From Calditrichota bacterium (GTDB taxonomy: Bacteria; Zhuqueibacterota; Zhuqueibacteria; Zhuqueibacterales; Geothermadaptataceae), in NCBI GenBank assembly GCA_008501765.1, contig QQUE01000008.1, positions 186,001 to 250,000 on the forward strand: 64,000 nucleotides of DNA, in the 5' to 3' direction. Shown piece by piece: positions 26,118 to 35,845 of the stretch. The position numbers and the translations under genes were made by a program. Within the stretch, counting starts at the first letter, position 1. Every line of letters begins with the position of its first letter. The notes beneath the pieces are model-generated. The model saw only the letters and a list, made by a program, of their open reading frames with translations. It ran no database searches and was not told the DNA's origin.

Positions 26118-27136
26118 GGTTCAATTCTCCTGTATTTTAATGGATGTTCGTATTAAATACTGAGTGAGAATAATAGTGTTGCTGAAAGGAAGCAGAACAG
26201 GAGGCAATGCGGAATCGAGATCACCGGGATGAACCCATACGAGCGTGGGCAGATGAATATTTGGTATATACATTTATTCGTACGCCTGAACGTAAATTAA
26301 ATGAAGTTACCAAAGATGTAAGGCAAAGGATGGAAGGGGTGCGCAAAATTAATATGAATATATACTAACATAAACTTGGAAAAATTCAATGAATTTTACA
26401 GTTGCCGCAGAAATGTAATAATTAATTCAAGTTTAAAAATAGTTGCGGTTTTGAATGACTGCGTTCTATTTGGCTTATTTTTAAGGGTATTGCCTTCAGG
26501 AATTCAGCCTTGATACTATCATATGCAATGTGAAAATAGTGTAGTGTTTTGTCAAGTCAAAACCTGTGAATGGCTATCTGTTTTGAAAATATTTATTACA
26601 CAGTGCCTTTAATCCAATTCGGTGGGCTTGGAGTGCAATCCCTTCATGGATTGCTGTGCATTGCAAAAAGGCAATGCACAGCAAATCTACAAATTATCCC
26701 GCCATTTTATATTTTTGATTAGGACCTTAGCTCTGTTGATTAAACTTTAAGATTCTGATTATTAACGTTTTATGCATTTTCTTTTTTGCTTGATCAAAAA
26801 AGAAACAAAAAAATCAAGGCTGACGAAAAATTGGCTAAAATTTTGGACAATTTCCTGAATCATTTTGAACTCGCTTCGCTCAAACAAAAAAATGATTCTT
26901 AACGGAAATTATCCAAAATTTCTTAACGCCATTTTTCGAAGGCCACTTTTTAAGGAAAAATGCGGAGCTAAAGGCACAATCAATTATATTTATATGGCAA
27001 TCAGTCGTGATAATTGTTTAAAAGAACAATCAATTTTTGTAGATTTGCTGTGGATGTTGGAATCTTTATCCAACGAACTTAATTATCTGATATGCACCAC
27101 GCACTGCATTTATTTCGCATTTTTGAGGATAAGCCG
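26118..27136. other. 1-kb intergenic region with several hairpins, no convincing gene
   Basis: I see no credible coding sequence; the track ORF at 26865 spans a long inverted repeat. It contains GCAATCCCTTCATGGATTGC, then a perfect 12-bp hairpin GCTGTGCATTGC/GCAATGCACAGC at 26653-26682. A long near-perfect inverted repeat lies at 26838-26921. A CTTGATCAAAAAAG...AAATCAAGG stretch before it is also repeat-like. Confidence 0.6.
26838..26921. repeat. Long inverted repeat (~30-bp arms)
   Basis: The arm AAATTTTGGACAATTTCC, followed by GAATCATTTT, is mirrored by AAAATGATTC and GGAAATTATCCAAAATTT, with the loop GAACTCGCTTCGCTCAAACA between them. Only a few positions break the pairing. It could be a transcribed hairpin or a mobile remnant. 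Confidence 0.6.
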
Positions 27137-28270
27137 ATGAGAAAAGTTATTATCATTTTTGCTCTGGCGTGCTTCGCATCATTGCTTATAAGTTCGACGT
27201 TGAAAAATACACCTTATGAGGAAGAATTAATCAAAATCCAACTCAAGGAAAAGTTGGGCGAAAATGCAATTGGGCTAACCGAAAAACCAATCGAAATTCA
27301 GGCATTAATGTTGGATTATTCTGAAAATGAGATATTGTTTTTAAAGGCTAGAATTGCTTTGCTTAAATATCCGGATCTTGCAGAGAAAGTTTTTTCGTTA
27401 TATGGTGCTGAGCCGGATTTTCAGCATGTGCTTTCGGAATATGGGGAAATAGTTGTTCCGGTAGTGGATTTCTTTTATGAAAATGAAAGCGCTTTGCAGG
27501 AAGTTATTCGCCGTGCTCAGAATGAAGTTTTGAATTTTGCAGCATCATTAAAAAAGATGATATACGAGCCTGGTAAAAAAAATCCTGAGGTGGTGAACGA
27601 ACCACTTGAAAATTTGACACCGCTCGACAGAGGATGGAACGCCGTCCATTTTATTAAAAATGAAGGATATGATTTTCTTGGTCAATTTGCACTCGACAAA
27701 AATAATAATGTTCGCTGGATTCAAACAGAGCGGTTTTTGGAAAATATTAATGCGTTTTTTGTTGGGGGCATTCGAACTTTAGAAGTAAAATATGTTTTAG
27801 ATGAGAAAATCTCAGGCTATGACCTCTTATGGGGGGCGGTTGATATAGCTGTCATTGGTGGGACTTTAAAATTGCTGCGAGCGGGACGCGTGGCTGCCAA
27901 ATCAGGAAAGAAAGTAAGTTTTGCAGCCCGGACACGATTGTTTGCGCCACGACTTTTTGCAACTGGTGGATTTATTGTCCGAAGAATTGTGGTTGTGAGC
28001 GCGGCTGCGGCCACTATTTATATCGTTGCTGAGAACCCCCATGTATTGCATGGAATGATGGCCGAGATTGCTGGTATTGCAGGCATAAACCCCTATTTGT
28101 TCCAAACTGTTGGCTGGATACTGGTACTTTTTATTTTGAGCTATCCGGTGTTGTGGATTTTAAGATTTCTCATACACCCGGCTATTTGGATTTTAAACGG
28201 GATAGTATGGTTGTTCAAAAAAGTGGATTTTTTTCTTAATCCCCCAGTAGCAGTAGAAAATATACGATAG
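27137..28270 (+). CDS. Membrane protein of unknown function
   Basis: I do not recognise a family for this 377-residue protein. It has an N-terminal hydrophobic segment (VIIIFALACFASLLI), a largely helical soluble region to ~residue 225, and then several membrane segments. The last ones are near residues 280-300 (IVRRIVVVSAAAATIYI) and 315-360 (VGWILVLFILSYPVLW). The ATG at 27137 has GAGGATAAG upstream and begins the signal-like helix, so I prefer it to the ORF-track start at 27092. It lies between two hybrid kinase genes transcribed toward each side, without obvious coupling. Confidence 0.7.
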   Translation: MRKVIIIFALACFASLLISSTLKNTPYEEELIKIQLKEKLGENAIGLTEKPIEIQALMLDYSENEILFLKARIALLKYPDLAEKVFSLYGAEPDFQHVLSEYGEIVVPVVDFFYENESALQEVIRRAQNEVLNFAASLKKMIYEPGKKNPEVVNEPLENLTPLDRGWNAVHFIKNEGYDFLGQFALDKNNNVRWIQTERFLENINAFFVGGIRTLEVKYVLDEKISGYDLLWGAVDIAVIGGTLKLLRAGRVAAKSGKKVSFAARTRLFAPRLFATGGFIVRRIVVVSAAAATIYIVAENPHVLHGMMAEIAGIAGINPYLFQTVGWILVLFILSYPVLWILRFLIHPAIWILNGIVWLFKKVDFFLNPPVAVENIR

Positions 28271-28276
28271 AAGAGA

Positions 28277-30586
28277 TCAATTTTTCTGTGTTTGTTTATC
28301 GAGCGCCTGTCTTACATAAATGGCCAGTTTTTCGGCTTGAAATGGCTTTTGGAGAAATGAGACAGCGCCAGAGTTCAGGAGCGTTCTTGCTGTGTCATCC
28401 AATTCATACCCACTGCAAATAATCACTTTCATGTCGGGTTGCGCATCCCGGAGCAGGGGGAACGCATCCACACCACCTAAAATCGGCATTCCCAAATCCA
28501 GTATAGCCAGGTGAATTGCGCCAGAAAAACTTTTCGCAATATCAATAGCTTCCTGCCCATTGTGAGCCAGCAAAACCTGGTAGCCAAATTTTGTCAAAAT
28601 GCGATCACTGATATCAAGGATTAACGATTCATCATCAATTACCAGAATCGTTTCATCGCCACCTGGAATATTCAACGAACTCTCGTCCAGTTCCTCGGGC
28701 TCAGATTCAGTAGCAGGAATGTAAATTTTAAATATCGTCCCCTGGCCTGGTTCGCTTTCTGCAATAATATGCCCTTCATGGTTTTTGATTATTCCATACG
28801 CTGCCGCAAGTCCCAAACCCCGCCCTTTAAATTTAGTACTGAAGAAAGGCTCAAAGATTTTGACCAGGGTTTCGTTTCGCATACCTGAGCCCGAATCTTC
28901 GACGCTCAATAACAGGAAACGACCGGGTTTAATCCCATTTTGGCACAGTGCACTTTCTTCAGAAAGAAGAACATTTTTTGTTGTGATAGTAATGGTGCCA
29001 TGGTTTTCGATTGCTTCAACAGCATTAATGCACAAATTCATAACCACCTGGTTCATTTGATTTGAATCTGCATAAATGTTCCATAGGTGGGGATCGGATT
29101 TGTGACTAACACGAACGCGTGGTGGGAAAATATGTTTGTCTCGCTTAAATATTTGCTGCAATAAACTATTGAAATTCAGAATTTTAGGTTGGTATTTTCC
29201 CCCTCTGGCGAAAAACAGCAGTTGCTGTGCCAGTTCTCCAGCCTGTCGAGCGCTTTTTGCAATGGCATCTAACATTTCGTCAATTTCTGGCTCAGCTTCA
29301 AGTTGCATTTTAATCAGATCGGCATTGCCGAGCACACCAACCATCAAATTATTAAAATCATGTGCAATTCCAGCAGCCAAAGTGGAGGTCGCTTCCATGC
29401 GCGATGCTTTCAACATAATTTTCTCAGCCTGCTTCCGCTCGGTGACGTCCTGGCTGAAAAGCGAATAACCGATAATTTGATTTTCGGGCGTGTAAATTCC
29501 TGTTATTCTTGATTCAATAAATTGTTTGCCCGACGCCGTTTCCCGTTCATAATTGTATTTATATTCGCCATTTTCTTGTACTTGATCGATGGCTCTTTCA
29601 AGCCGTTCGGGAGCTACACATTCTTTCTCGTGTATCTCCTGCACAGTTTTGTTGATCACCTGGTCGGCCTTGTATGAAAAAAACTTTTCAGCTATTGGAT
29701 TATAATATTTAATACGAAAATCAAGATCGGTGGTGATTATGGCAATATCATTGGCGCTTCGCAGAATATTATCGAGCATCGTTGTTTTTTCTGCAAGGGA
29801 TTTTAAAGTTTGATTTCGCTCATTAACATCACGCGTTATACCGATGACGCTGGTTGGTTCTCCGAGTTCGTTTCGTAAAAATCGACACGTAATTTCTACG
29901 CTGACTTTTTGGCCATTTTTATGAAATTGCTCGATTTCCAGGGTTCTTGTACGGTCGGGATCACAATCGTTTTTCCGCTCGTTTTGGAGCTCTTCCTGGA
30001 GAATGTTTTTCACTCTAGCAAATGATTCCGGGGGCATTTTATTTTCGATATGTAATGCCAAAACTTCGTCAACAGTGTAGCCTAAAATTCTTTCAACAGC
30101 GGCGCTCACATAAGTCGTTCTCAATGTCTCAATATCGAAAACCCAGATTATGTCGCTTGCCTGTTCCGCAAGCATCCGGTACTTTTGTTCACTCTCGAAT
30201 AGAATATTCTTAAGTTCATGCTTGTAAAGCGCCATTTCAACGGCGATGGCTAATTTTCCAGGTTCAAACGGATGCAGAACATAAAAAAATGGATCCGTCT
30301 CTTTTGCCATTTTCAGGAGTTTATCGTCGGCGTAATTATTTAAAAATACCAGTGGGATATCGTGTTGACGGCCAGTGTGACAGAGATTGTCGAAGCCATT
30401 AAAATTATCTTGCAATTGAATATCGATTAAGGCCAAATCGGGTAAAAAATCCTGAATATATTTTTGAGCTTCCGTTGCATTTGCGGCAAGACCACAAATC
30501 TGATAGCCATTGGCAATTAAGCCATTTCTTATTTCATCCGTAGCAGAACTGTTTTCTTTGACGATCAGAATGCGTGCTTTTGGCAT
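28277..30586 (-). CDS. Soluble hybrid histidine kinase REC-PAS-PAS-HisKA-HATPase-REC
   Basis: The 769-residue protein has no membrane segment. Domains run as follows: an N-terminal receiver (residues ~3-120, phospho-Asp in LALIDIQLQ), a PAS/PAC domain (~140-260, WVFDIETLRTTYVS), a second PAS/PAC (~275-390), and HisKA with His409 (AAGIAHDFNN). HATPase follows with EDSGSGM and GLGLAAAYG, then a C-terminal receiver with ILDLGMP and a LQKPF lysine. It would integrate a cytoplasmic signal and a phosphorelay. Its stop is 6 bases from that of the membrane protein on the other strand. The output partner is not visible. Confidence 0.93.
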   Translation of the reverse strand: MPKARILIVKENSSATDEIRNGLIANGYQICGLAANATEAQKYIQDFLPDLALIDIQLQDNFNGFDNLCHTGRQHDIPLVFLNNYADDKLLKMAKETDPFFYVLHPFEPGKLAIAVEMALYKHELKNILFESEQKYRMLAEQASDIIWVFDIETLRTTYVSAAVERILGYTVDEVLALHIENKMPPESFARVKNILQEELQNERKNDCDPDRTRTLEIEQFHKNGQKVSVEITCRFLRNELGEPTSVIGITRDVNERNQTLKSLAEKTTMLDNILRSANDIAIITTDLDFRIKYYNPIAEKFFSYKADQVINKTVQEIHEKECVAPERLERAIDQVQENGEYKYNYERETASGKQFIESRITGIYTPENQIIGYSLFSQDVTERKQAEKIMLKASRMEATSTLAAGIAHDFNNLMVGVLGNADLIKMQLEAEPEIDEMLDAIAKSARQAGELAQQLLFFARGGKYQPKILNFNSLLQQIFKRDKHIFPPRVRVSHKSDPHLWNIYADSNQMNQVVMNLCINAVEAIENHGTITITTKNVLLSEESALCQNGIKPGRFLLLSVEDSGSGMRNETLVKIFEPFFSTKFKGRGLGLAAAYGIIKNHEGHIIAESEPGQGTIFKIYIPATESEPEELDESSLNIPGGDETILVIDDESLILDISDRILTKFGYQVLLAHNGQEAIDIAKSFSGAIHLAILDLGMPILGGVDAFPLLRDAQPDMKVIICSGYELDDTARTLLNSGAVSFLQKPFQAEKLAIYVRQALDKQTQKN

Positions 30587-31263
30587 AGCTGCTTACCTTT
30601 CATTCCGCAAACAGGAATTGTTGATTAATTGCGAGCATTCATACGAATCTGCTTCAAAAAGAACAATCACTGTTACATATTCTCAGCCACATTGATTCTG
30701 AGCTCCGGGACTGGATAAATCTGGAAATGCCGTGGGACATTGTCAGTTTATTTTTTTTGGATTTTGGATGTGAAGTGATTGGTCCTTTACTGCACTTTCG
30801 TTATTTTCGCTGAAGTGTAAAAAAATAGGTAAAAATTCCCGGTCAGAGATAAAAATTCAATGCAAGTTGACCGAGAAAACCGGGTTTATTTTTATTTGGA
30901 ATTATACTGTATTTACTGGTGAAAATAGTTTTAAGATGTGAATGATGAACTTATTAAAAATTAAACAATAAAGTCAAGATATGTTTTGGTTTATTAACAA
31001 GTTTTTTCGAGAAAATGTTACAGCTTTGAGGCATGTCAGACTTATTTGATCGTTGTTTAATTCAAATCTTTATGCAGGCTCCTGCAACAACAGTTTGTGA
31101 GAATTATATGGATGAAAATAAAATTAATCAGAACCATATTTTAAAACCGTTGATGAAGATTAAATGGAAAATTTGCTGTTTCGTCATTAATTGGTTGATT
31201 CTTCCACCGAACTGCTTTAATTATGAAATGAAAATTATTTGGAGTTGTAATCACCAACTAAAC
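30587..31263. other. Intergenic region without convincing gene
   Basis: This AT-rich stretch upstream of the kinase holds its promoter region presumably. The track ORF at 31033 (86 aa) has no ribosome site or recognisable family and I do not call it. I see no RNA gene here. Confidence 0.5.
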
Positions 31264-31417
31264 CTGATCGTTACCCATAAGTTTAACTTTTAGCTTAAAA
31301 AGTGCGCATGTTCGTAGTTCAGAGCTTGCTCTGAACTACAAACTAAAACCCAATTCTGTTCAGTGTGCACTTTTTTTAGAATAAACTTACACATCAAAAG
31401 ATGTGGGTAACGATCAG
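31264..31417. repeat. 154-bp palindromic MITE-like element
   Basis: The ends are CTGATCGTTACCCA and its inverse TGGGTAACGATCAG (14-bp perfect terminal repeats). Inside are a second pair, AAAAAGTGCGCA / TGTGCACTTTTT, and a central perfect palindrome GTAGTTCAGAGC-TT-GCTCTGAACTAC. The right end stops ~7 bases before the ribosome site of the M1 peptidase gene, so the element forms most of that gene's leader. Confidence 0.65.
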
Positions 31418-31436
31418 AACCAAACGGAGAAAAACG

Positions 31437-33083
31437 ATGAAAAAATTTCTCAAATGGCTGACTATATTTATCGGATCGATTGTTGTTTTGGTGTTAATTT
31501 ATGCTGCGGTCACGCTCGTTCGCCACAACCGATTCGGCTTGTATGCCTCCGGTGGTCCACTTTTGGCCAATCAAAGTGCTTTCGATGTAACCTTTTATGA
31601 TATTTCCCTGCATCCGGACGCGGAAAAGAAATTTTTATCTGGAAAAACAGGTATTGAGTTTAAAACACTGAAAAATGGCCTCACTGAAATTCAGCTGCAT
31701 CTCATCAACAATTTCACGGTTTCGGAAATAACTGATAAAAAAGGCAACTCGCTGGAGTTTACCCACGAGAATGGCCTGATATCGATTCCTTTGAAACACC
31801 CGCTCATGAAAAATGAAATGGCAGGACTGCAAATTGTGTATGCAGGCGAAGCTCCTGAAGCGATTCGACCTCCCTGGATTGGCGGAATTAACTGGTCGAA
31901 AGATGCGGACGGAAACGACTGGATCGGTCTTTCCTGTCAGGGAGAGGGTGGAAAAATTTGGTTCCCCTGCAAAGATCACCCGTCAGATGAGGCGGACAGT
32001 GTATTTCTTCATATCACCGTGCCTGAGCCTTATTTTTGCGCTGCAAACGGACTTCTCGACAAAGTTGAGTCTAATAAGGGTTCGTTGACTTATCATTGGA
32101 AAACACATTATCCAATTAACAATTACAATATTAATTTTGCAATTGGAATGTATGAGGCTGTAGAGAGTGAATATATCACAGAAACCGGGGCGACGATGCC
32201 GGTTGTATTTTATGTCTTGCCTCAAAGCCGGGAAGGTGCAGAAAAGCATGTGGCGATGGCGATCGATATGTTGCAAAGCTACCGGAAGTTTTATGGCGAA
32301 TATCCTTTTACTAAAGAGAAATTTGGTCTTGTGGAGACGGATTATCTCGGGATGGAACACCAGACAATAAATGCCTATGGCAATCATTATAAATATGAAA
32401 CCATATTTAACAGCAGCGAAGAATTTGATGGGCTAATGTTGCATGAAATGGGGCATGAGTGGTGGGGAAATAAAGTAACCGTGAAAGACTGGAGTCATTT
32501 CTGGATTCAAGAGGGAATCTGTTCTTATGGCGAAGCGCTCTATCAGCTCGACAAAAGTGGGGAGGATGCGTATCATAAAAAAATGGCACAAATTCGCCGC
32601 CGGATTCGAAATAAAAATCCGATTGTGATTCATGCGAATGCGACGACCACAGAATCGTACAATGGTGATATTTACAGTAAAGGCGCCTATTTGATGCATA
32701 CATTGCGCTATGTTTTGGGTGATTCCATTTTCTTTCCTGTTTTAAAACAATTTGCAACAGATTCTGCCTACACTTATCAAAATTTTGTGGATTCTGAAGA
32801 TTTAATTCAGCTGGTGAACCGAAACTCAGGTGAGGATTATCGGAAAATTATGGAATTGTATTTGAAAACTACCATATTGCCGGAAGTAAAGATAGATTCC
32901 GTAGGTATAAACCGATACAAAGTTAGTATTCCCAATATTGGTTTTTCTTTACCCATGGAAGTAACGATGGGTGAAAAGAAAAAACGCATGCAGTTAGGCA
33001 AAAAGGCAATAGAAATTATATCAGACGCCTGGCCTGTTGTCGATGAAAAGGGTTGGTATTTAAAAAACGGCGATCTGAGATAA
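31437..33083 (+). CDS. M1-family zinc metallopeptidase, membrane-anchored
   Basis: The 548-residue protein begins with a transmembrane/signal helix (FLKWLTIFIGSIVVLVLIYA), followed by an M1 aminopeptidase fold. The zinc site is HEMGH (His336, Glu337, His340) with the third ligand Glu359 exactly 18 residues on (FWIQEG). The substrate loop that is GAMEN in classic members reads YLGMEHQT here, as in many bacterial variants. The enzyme would remove N-terminal residues from peptides outside the cytoplasmic membrane. The ATG at 31437 follows ACGGAG; the ORF-track start at 31401 lies inside the palindromic repeat. It lacks the large C-terminal helical domain of PepN. Confidence 0.9.
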   Translation: MKKFLKWLTIFIGSIVVLVLIYAAVTLVRHNRFGLYASGGPLLANQSAFDVTFYDISLHPDAEKKFLSGKTGIEFKTLKNGLTEIQLHLINNFTVSEITDKKGNSLEFTHENGLISIPLKHPLMKNEMAGLQIVYAGEAPEAIRPPWIGGINWSKDADGNDWIGLSCQGEGGKIWFPCKDHPSDEADSVFLHITVPEPYFCAANGLLDKVESNKGSLTYHWKTHYPINNYNINFAIGMYEAVESEYITETGATMPVVFYVLPQSREGAEKHVAMAIDMLQSYRKFYGEYPFTKEKFGLVETDYLGMEHQTINAYGNHYKYETIFNSSEEFDGLMLHEMGHEWWGNKVTVKDWSHFWIQEGICSYGEALYQLDKSGEDAYHKKMAQIRRRIRNKNPIVIHANATTTESYNGDIYSKGAYLMHTLRYVLGDSIFFPVLKQFATDSAYTYQNFVDSEDLIQLVNRNSGEDYRKIMELYLKTTILPEVKIDSVGINRYKVSIPNIGFSLPMEVTMGEKKKRMQLGKKAIEIISDAWPVVDEKGWYLKNGDLR

Positions 33084-33111
33084 AGGACTGTTTTGGAAGG
33101 AATATCTGCGC

Positions 33112-33786
33112 ATGAATTTTCCAATCATTCAATATATTCGCAATGCCTTAAACGACGCGGCCGATTTTAATAAAGCAAAATCTATGGCTGCTTACATGAA
33201 AACATTGCAAAAATTTTACGGTGTTCAGGCGGCGCCACGACGTAAAATATGCCGGGAAGCTTTAAATGAATTCCCCATCAACTCGCCTGACGCGTGGAAC
33301 AAAATTGTTCTAATTCTATGGCGAGGTGAGAGCCGCGAAGAAATGTATCTGGCATTGGATATTGTAGAGCGCTACAAAAAATATCACGACGAAAACGCAT
33401 GGCCACTTTTCGAGTTATTAACGCGAACAGCAACAAACTGGGATACCCTCGATTGGATTGCCAGCCAGTTCGTTGGGGGATTAGTTGCGCAAAACCGTGC
33501 TTTCGAGGCAAAGATAATTTCCTGGCGGAGGGATTCCAATTTTTGGGTGCGGCGGGCGTCGCTGCTTGTCCATCTAAACCACAAAAAAGAAACCAACATC
33601 GCGCTTTTAAACGATACGATTCTTTGTCTCGCTGATGAAAGTGAGTTTTTTATTCGAAAAGCAATCGGTTGGGTTTTGCGTGAATACGCTAAAACAGATC
33701 CAGTTTGGGTGAAGAATTTCGTACAAAAAAATGAAGTAAAACTCTCCGGCCTCAGCAAAAGAGAGGCTTTGAAAAATCTGATTTAA
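33112..33786 (+). CDS. AlkD-like DNA alkylation repair protein
   Basis: The 224-residue, all-helical protein matches the HEAT-repeat DNA glycosylase family AlkD/AlkC. The signature elements are present: MKTLQKFYGVQAAPRRKI, the DNA-facing TNWDTLDWIA, the FWVRRASLL arginines, and the FFIRKAIGWVLREYAK helix. AlkD excises N3- and N7-alkylated purines without base flipping. It starts 28 bases after the M1 peptidase stop and could share its transcript, although no functional link is apparent. Confidence 0.88.
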   Translation: MNFPIIQYIRNALNDAADFNKAKSMAAYMKTLQKFYGVQAAPRRKICREALNEFPINSPDAWNKIVLILWRGESREEMYLALDIVERYKKYHDENAWPLFELLTRTATNWDTLDWIASQFVGGLVAQNRAFEAKIISWRRDSNFWVRRASLLVHLNHKKETNIALLNDTILCLADESEFFIRKAIGWVLREYAKTDPVWVKNFVQKNEVKLSGLSKREALKNLI

Positions 33787-34138
33787 CTTTCTTTTATTAC
33801 TATTGCTAATAAGCGAATGCTGTTACTCCGACGGCTGAATTTGTGGGAATCTATCCTGCAACGAGGAATTATTTGATTTTCGCTATTTCTGCGTTATCCC
33901 TAAAATTTAATTTGTACTCACTCCTTTTTACCAGAAGCGTCAAGCCTGATTGACGAATTCTCCAAAGTCAGCCGTCGTTTGTATTTAAAGTTAATCAAAT
34001 TTTTGCTTATTTTGATATTCATTTAATTAAACAATATTTTGGATTTCTCAATTAATTTTCTTTTCTTTGAACGATGAATATTTTTAAAAAATCTAATGGC
34101 AGGTTGTTGATTAATAAATATGTAAATGGAGAATTTTT
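33787..34138. other. Intergenic region upstream of the dehydrogenase gene
   Basis: It is AT-rich and carries one perfect small hairpin, CGTCAAGCCTGATTGACG, near 33940. I see no gene; it probably holds the promoter of the gene at 34139. Confidence 0.5.
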
Positions 34139-35449
34139 ATGGCTACTCTATTGCAAATGTCACCTGAAGCATTTATTCGGTTTTTAAAACAAAATAAGAT
34201 ACGTCGTTTCCATTTTGTTTTTAATTTCGCGGAAAATAAAGTGATTCCATCGCACAAGGTTTTGCAGCCGATTGCAGATTTTTTGATGGCAGATCAACGC
34301 GATTTTGACAAACATGAGGGGATTTTCTTTCAAATAACAAATAAGCATGATGCATTGCAGGCCGGATTTGTCCACAAAACCAACCGCGGTAATGCGGCTG
34401 GTGGCACGCGTTTCTGGCCCTACCGCTCGATGGAAGATTTTTTACGTGATGGATTACGCTTGTCCAAAGGCATGACACGCAAAAATGCGCTTGCCGGTCT
34501 CTGGTGGGGTGGGGGAAAAGGAGTCGTTGCGCAATCTGAAAATTTGGATATACACAATCAGGAACAGCGCCGGGATATATTTAAAGAATATGGCGAGTTG
34601 ATGAGCGCAATTCGTGGCGTTTATATTACGGCTGAAGATGTCGGCACGAATCCACAGGACATCGCTCATATTTTTAGCGAAACGCGATTTTCAACATGTA
34701 TTCCGCCCGCACTGGGGGGAAGTGGCAATCCATCCGAACCGACGGCCACCGGTGTTATTCGCGGCATGGAGGCAGCATTACGTTTCATGGACGGTGGAAC
34801 AATCGAAGGACGGACAATCGCAATTCAGGGTATGGGACATGTTGGTGAACCGCTTATTCGCATGCTGCTGGAAAAAGGCGCCAAAAAGATAATCGCCTGT
34901 GATATCAAACAGGAAAATATTGATTTTGTTTTGAAAAGTTGTGGATCCGATCGTTTGGAATCTTCATTGGTTGAAATAGGTGATAATTCCATTTTATTTA
35001 CAGAATGCGATGTCCTGGCACCCTGTGCCACCGGCGCGATCCTCAATCCCGATACAATTCCCCGGTTGAATACAAAGATCGTTTGCGGCGCTGCCAATAA
35101 TCAATTGGAAGATGGCTTGCGTGATGACGATGCCTTATTTGCACGTGGAATTTTATACGTGCCCGATTTTTTGGTTAATCGCATGGGCATTGTCAACTGT
35201 GCAAACGAGCAATATGGGTATATTCCAAACGATCCGTACAAACTCCGTCATTTGGAAACCGAGTGGGAGCATTCCATTTTTCATGTCACTTTTAAGATAT
35301 TGCAAATTTCCCGGGAACAGGGAGAACCACCTGCACATACCGCTATTCGGTTGGCCGATGTTCAGGCTGAACATGTGCATCCAATTTTTGGTCATCGTGG
35401 GTTGGATATCATTAAAAGTCTGGTAGAAGACAAATGGTTTGAAGAGTAA
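34139..35449 (+). CDS. Leucine/valine/phenylalanine dehydrogenase-type amino acid dehydrogenase
   Basis: This 436-residue enzyme belongs to the Glu/Leu/Phe/Val dehydrogenase superfamily. The substrate domain has GGTRFWPYRSMEDFLRDGLR, then KGMTRKNALAG and GGGKGVV, which carry the catalytic lysines; the W-P-Y pattern resembles leucine dehydrogenase more than glutamate dehydrogenase. The NAD domain has QGMGHVGEPL and ACDIKQENID. It would deaminate a branched-chain or aromatic amino acid to its 2-oxoacid. That product could feed the ferredoxin-dependent 2-oxoacid oxidoreductase at 57.6-60.4 kb, though the genes are not linked. GGAG precedes the ATG. The protein is ~70 residues longer than typical LeuDH. 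Confidence 0.85.
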   Translation: MATLLQMSPEAFIRFLKQNKIRRFHFVFNFAENKVIPSHKVLQPIADFLMADQRDFDKHEGIFFQITNKHDALQAGFVHKTNRGNAAGGTRFWPYRSMEDFLRDGLRLSKGMTRKNALAGLWWGGGKGVVAQSENLDIHNQEQRRDIFKEYGELMSAIRGVYITAEDVGTNPQDIAHIFSETRFSTCIPPALGGSGNPSEPTATGVIRGMEAALRFMDGGTIEGRTIAIQGMGHVGEPLIRMLLEKGAKKIIACDIKQENIDFVLKSCGSDRLESSLVEIGDNSILFTECDVLAPCATGAILNPDTIPRLNTKIVCGAANNQLEDGLRDDDALFARGILYVPDFLVNRMGIVNCANEQYGYIPNDPYKLRHLETEWEHSIFHVTFKILQISREQGEPPAHTAIRLADVQAEHVHPIFGHRGLDIIKSLVEDKWFEE

Positions 35450-35470
35450 AAGAAAATATGCCAAGAATAA

Positions 35471-35501
35471 AGCCGGATTCCATTGGAGCCGGCTTTTTTT
35501 T
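35471..35501 (+). terminator. Terminator after the amino acid dehydrogenase gene
   Basis: AGCCGG, a 12-base loop, CCGGCT and an eight-T run form a classic intrinsic terminator 22 bases after the stop. Confidence 0.85.
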
Positions 35502-35577
35502 ATTGAAAAATTGAGATTATAAGAACGTGACCTTATAGAAAGACGGGGATTCCATATTCAGCATTGAACAGTAAATT

Positions 35578-35741
35578 AATGTGACTTCGCTATAAGAAGA
35601 ATTGGGACAAAACGAATTAATTACAGGATCTAGTCCTAAGGCGTCCCGCCGAGGATAACGCACGAAACGCTCGGCGAGACGCCTTCGCTCTATTATATTA
35701 TGCTTGGTAAAGAATGTTACAGCTTACATCGAACTCACGTT
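35578..35741 (-). mobile_element. MITE-like element, copy 2 (inverted)
   Basis: This 164-bp unit is almost identical to the reverse complement of 20933-21097, including the GGCGTC...GACGCC hairpin. Its left terminus has drifted (AATGTGACTTCGC against AACGTGAGTTCGA). It is flanked on both sides by AAATT (35573-35577 and 35742-35746), a 5-bp target duplication. It sits between two convergent terminators, a neutral insertion site. Confidence 0.85.
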
Positions 35742-35768
35742 AAATTATGTCATGCACTCTAAAACAAG

Positions 35769-35798
35769 AAAAGCCGACTCCTTGCAGAGCCGGCTTTT
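35769..35798 (-). terminator. Terminator of the subtilase gene
   Basis: AAAAGCCG...CGGCTTTT forms an 8-bp stem, read on the minus strand and followed by CTTGTTTT. It lies ~50 bases after the subtilase stop. Its arms resemble those of the opposing terminator at 35471. Confidence 0.75.
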
Positions 35799-35845
35799 CG
35801 GTTCCCTATAGAAATTCACACATGAAGTGTGATGTCATCCTGAGC

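Noticed and set aside
26865-27140. 91-residue ORF on the plus strand
   Set aside because: It starts in the loop region of a long inverted repeat, has no ribosome site and overlaps the better-supported start of the membrane protein.
31033-31293. 86-residue ORF
   Set aside because: No ribosome site, no recognisable family, and it runs into the palindromic element.
34139-35449. NAD-glutamate dehydrogenase as the assignment
   Set aside because: The GGTRFWPY and GMTRKNALAG segments are closer to leucine/valine dehydrogenases than to GdhA motifs.
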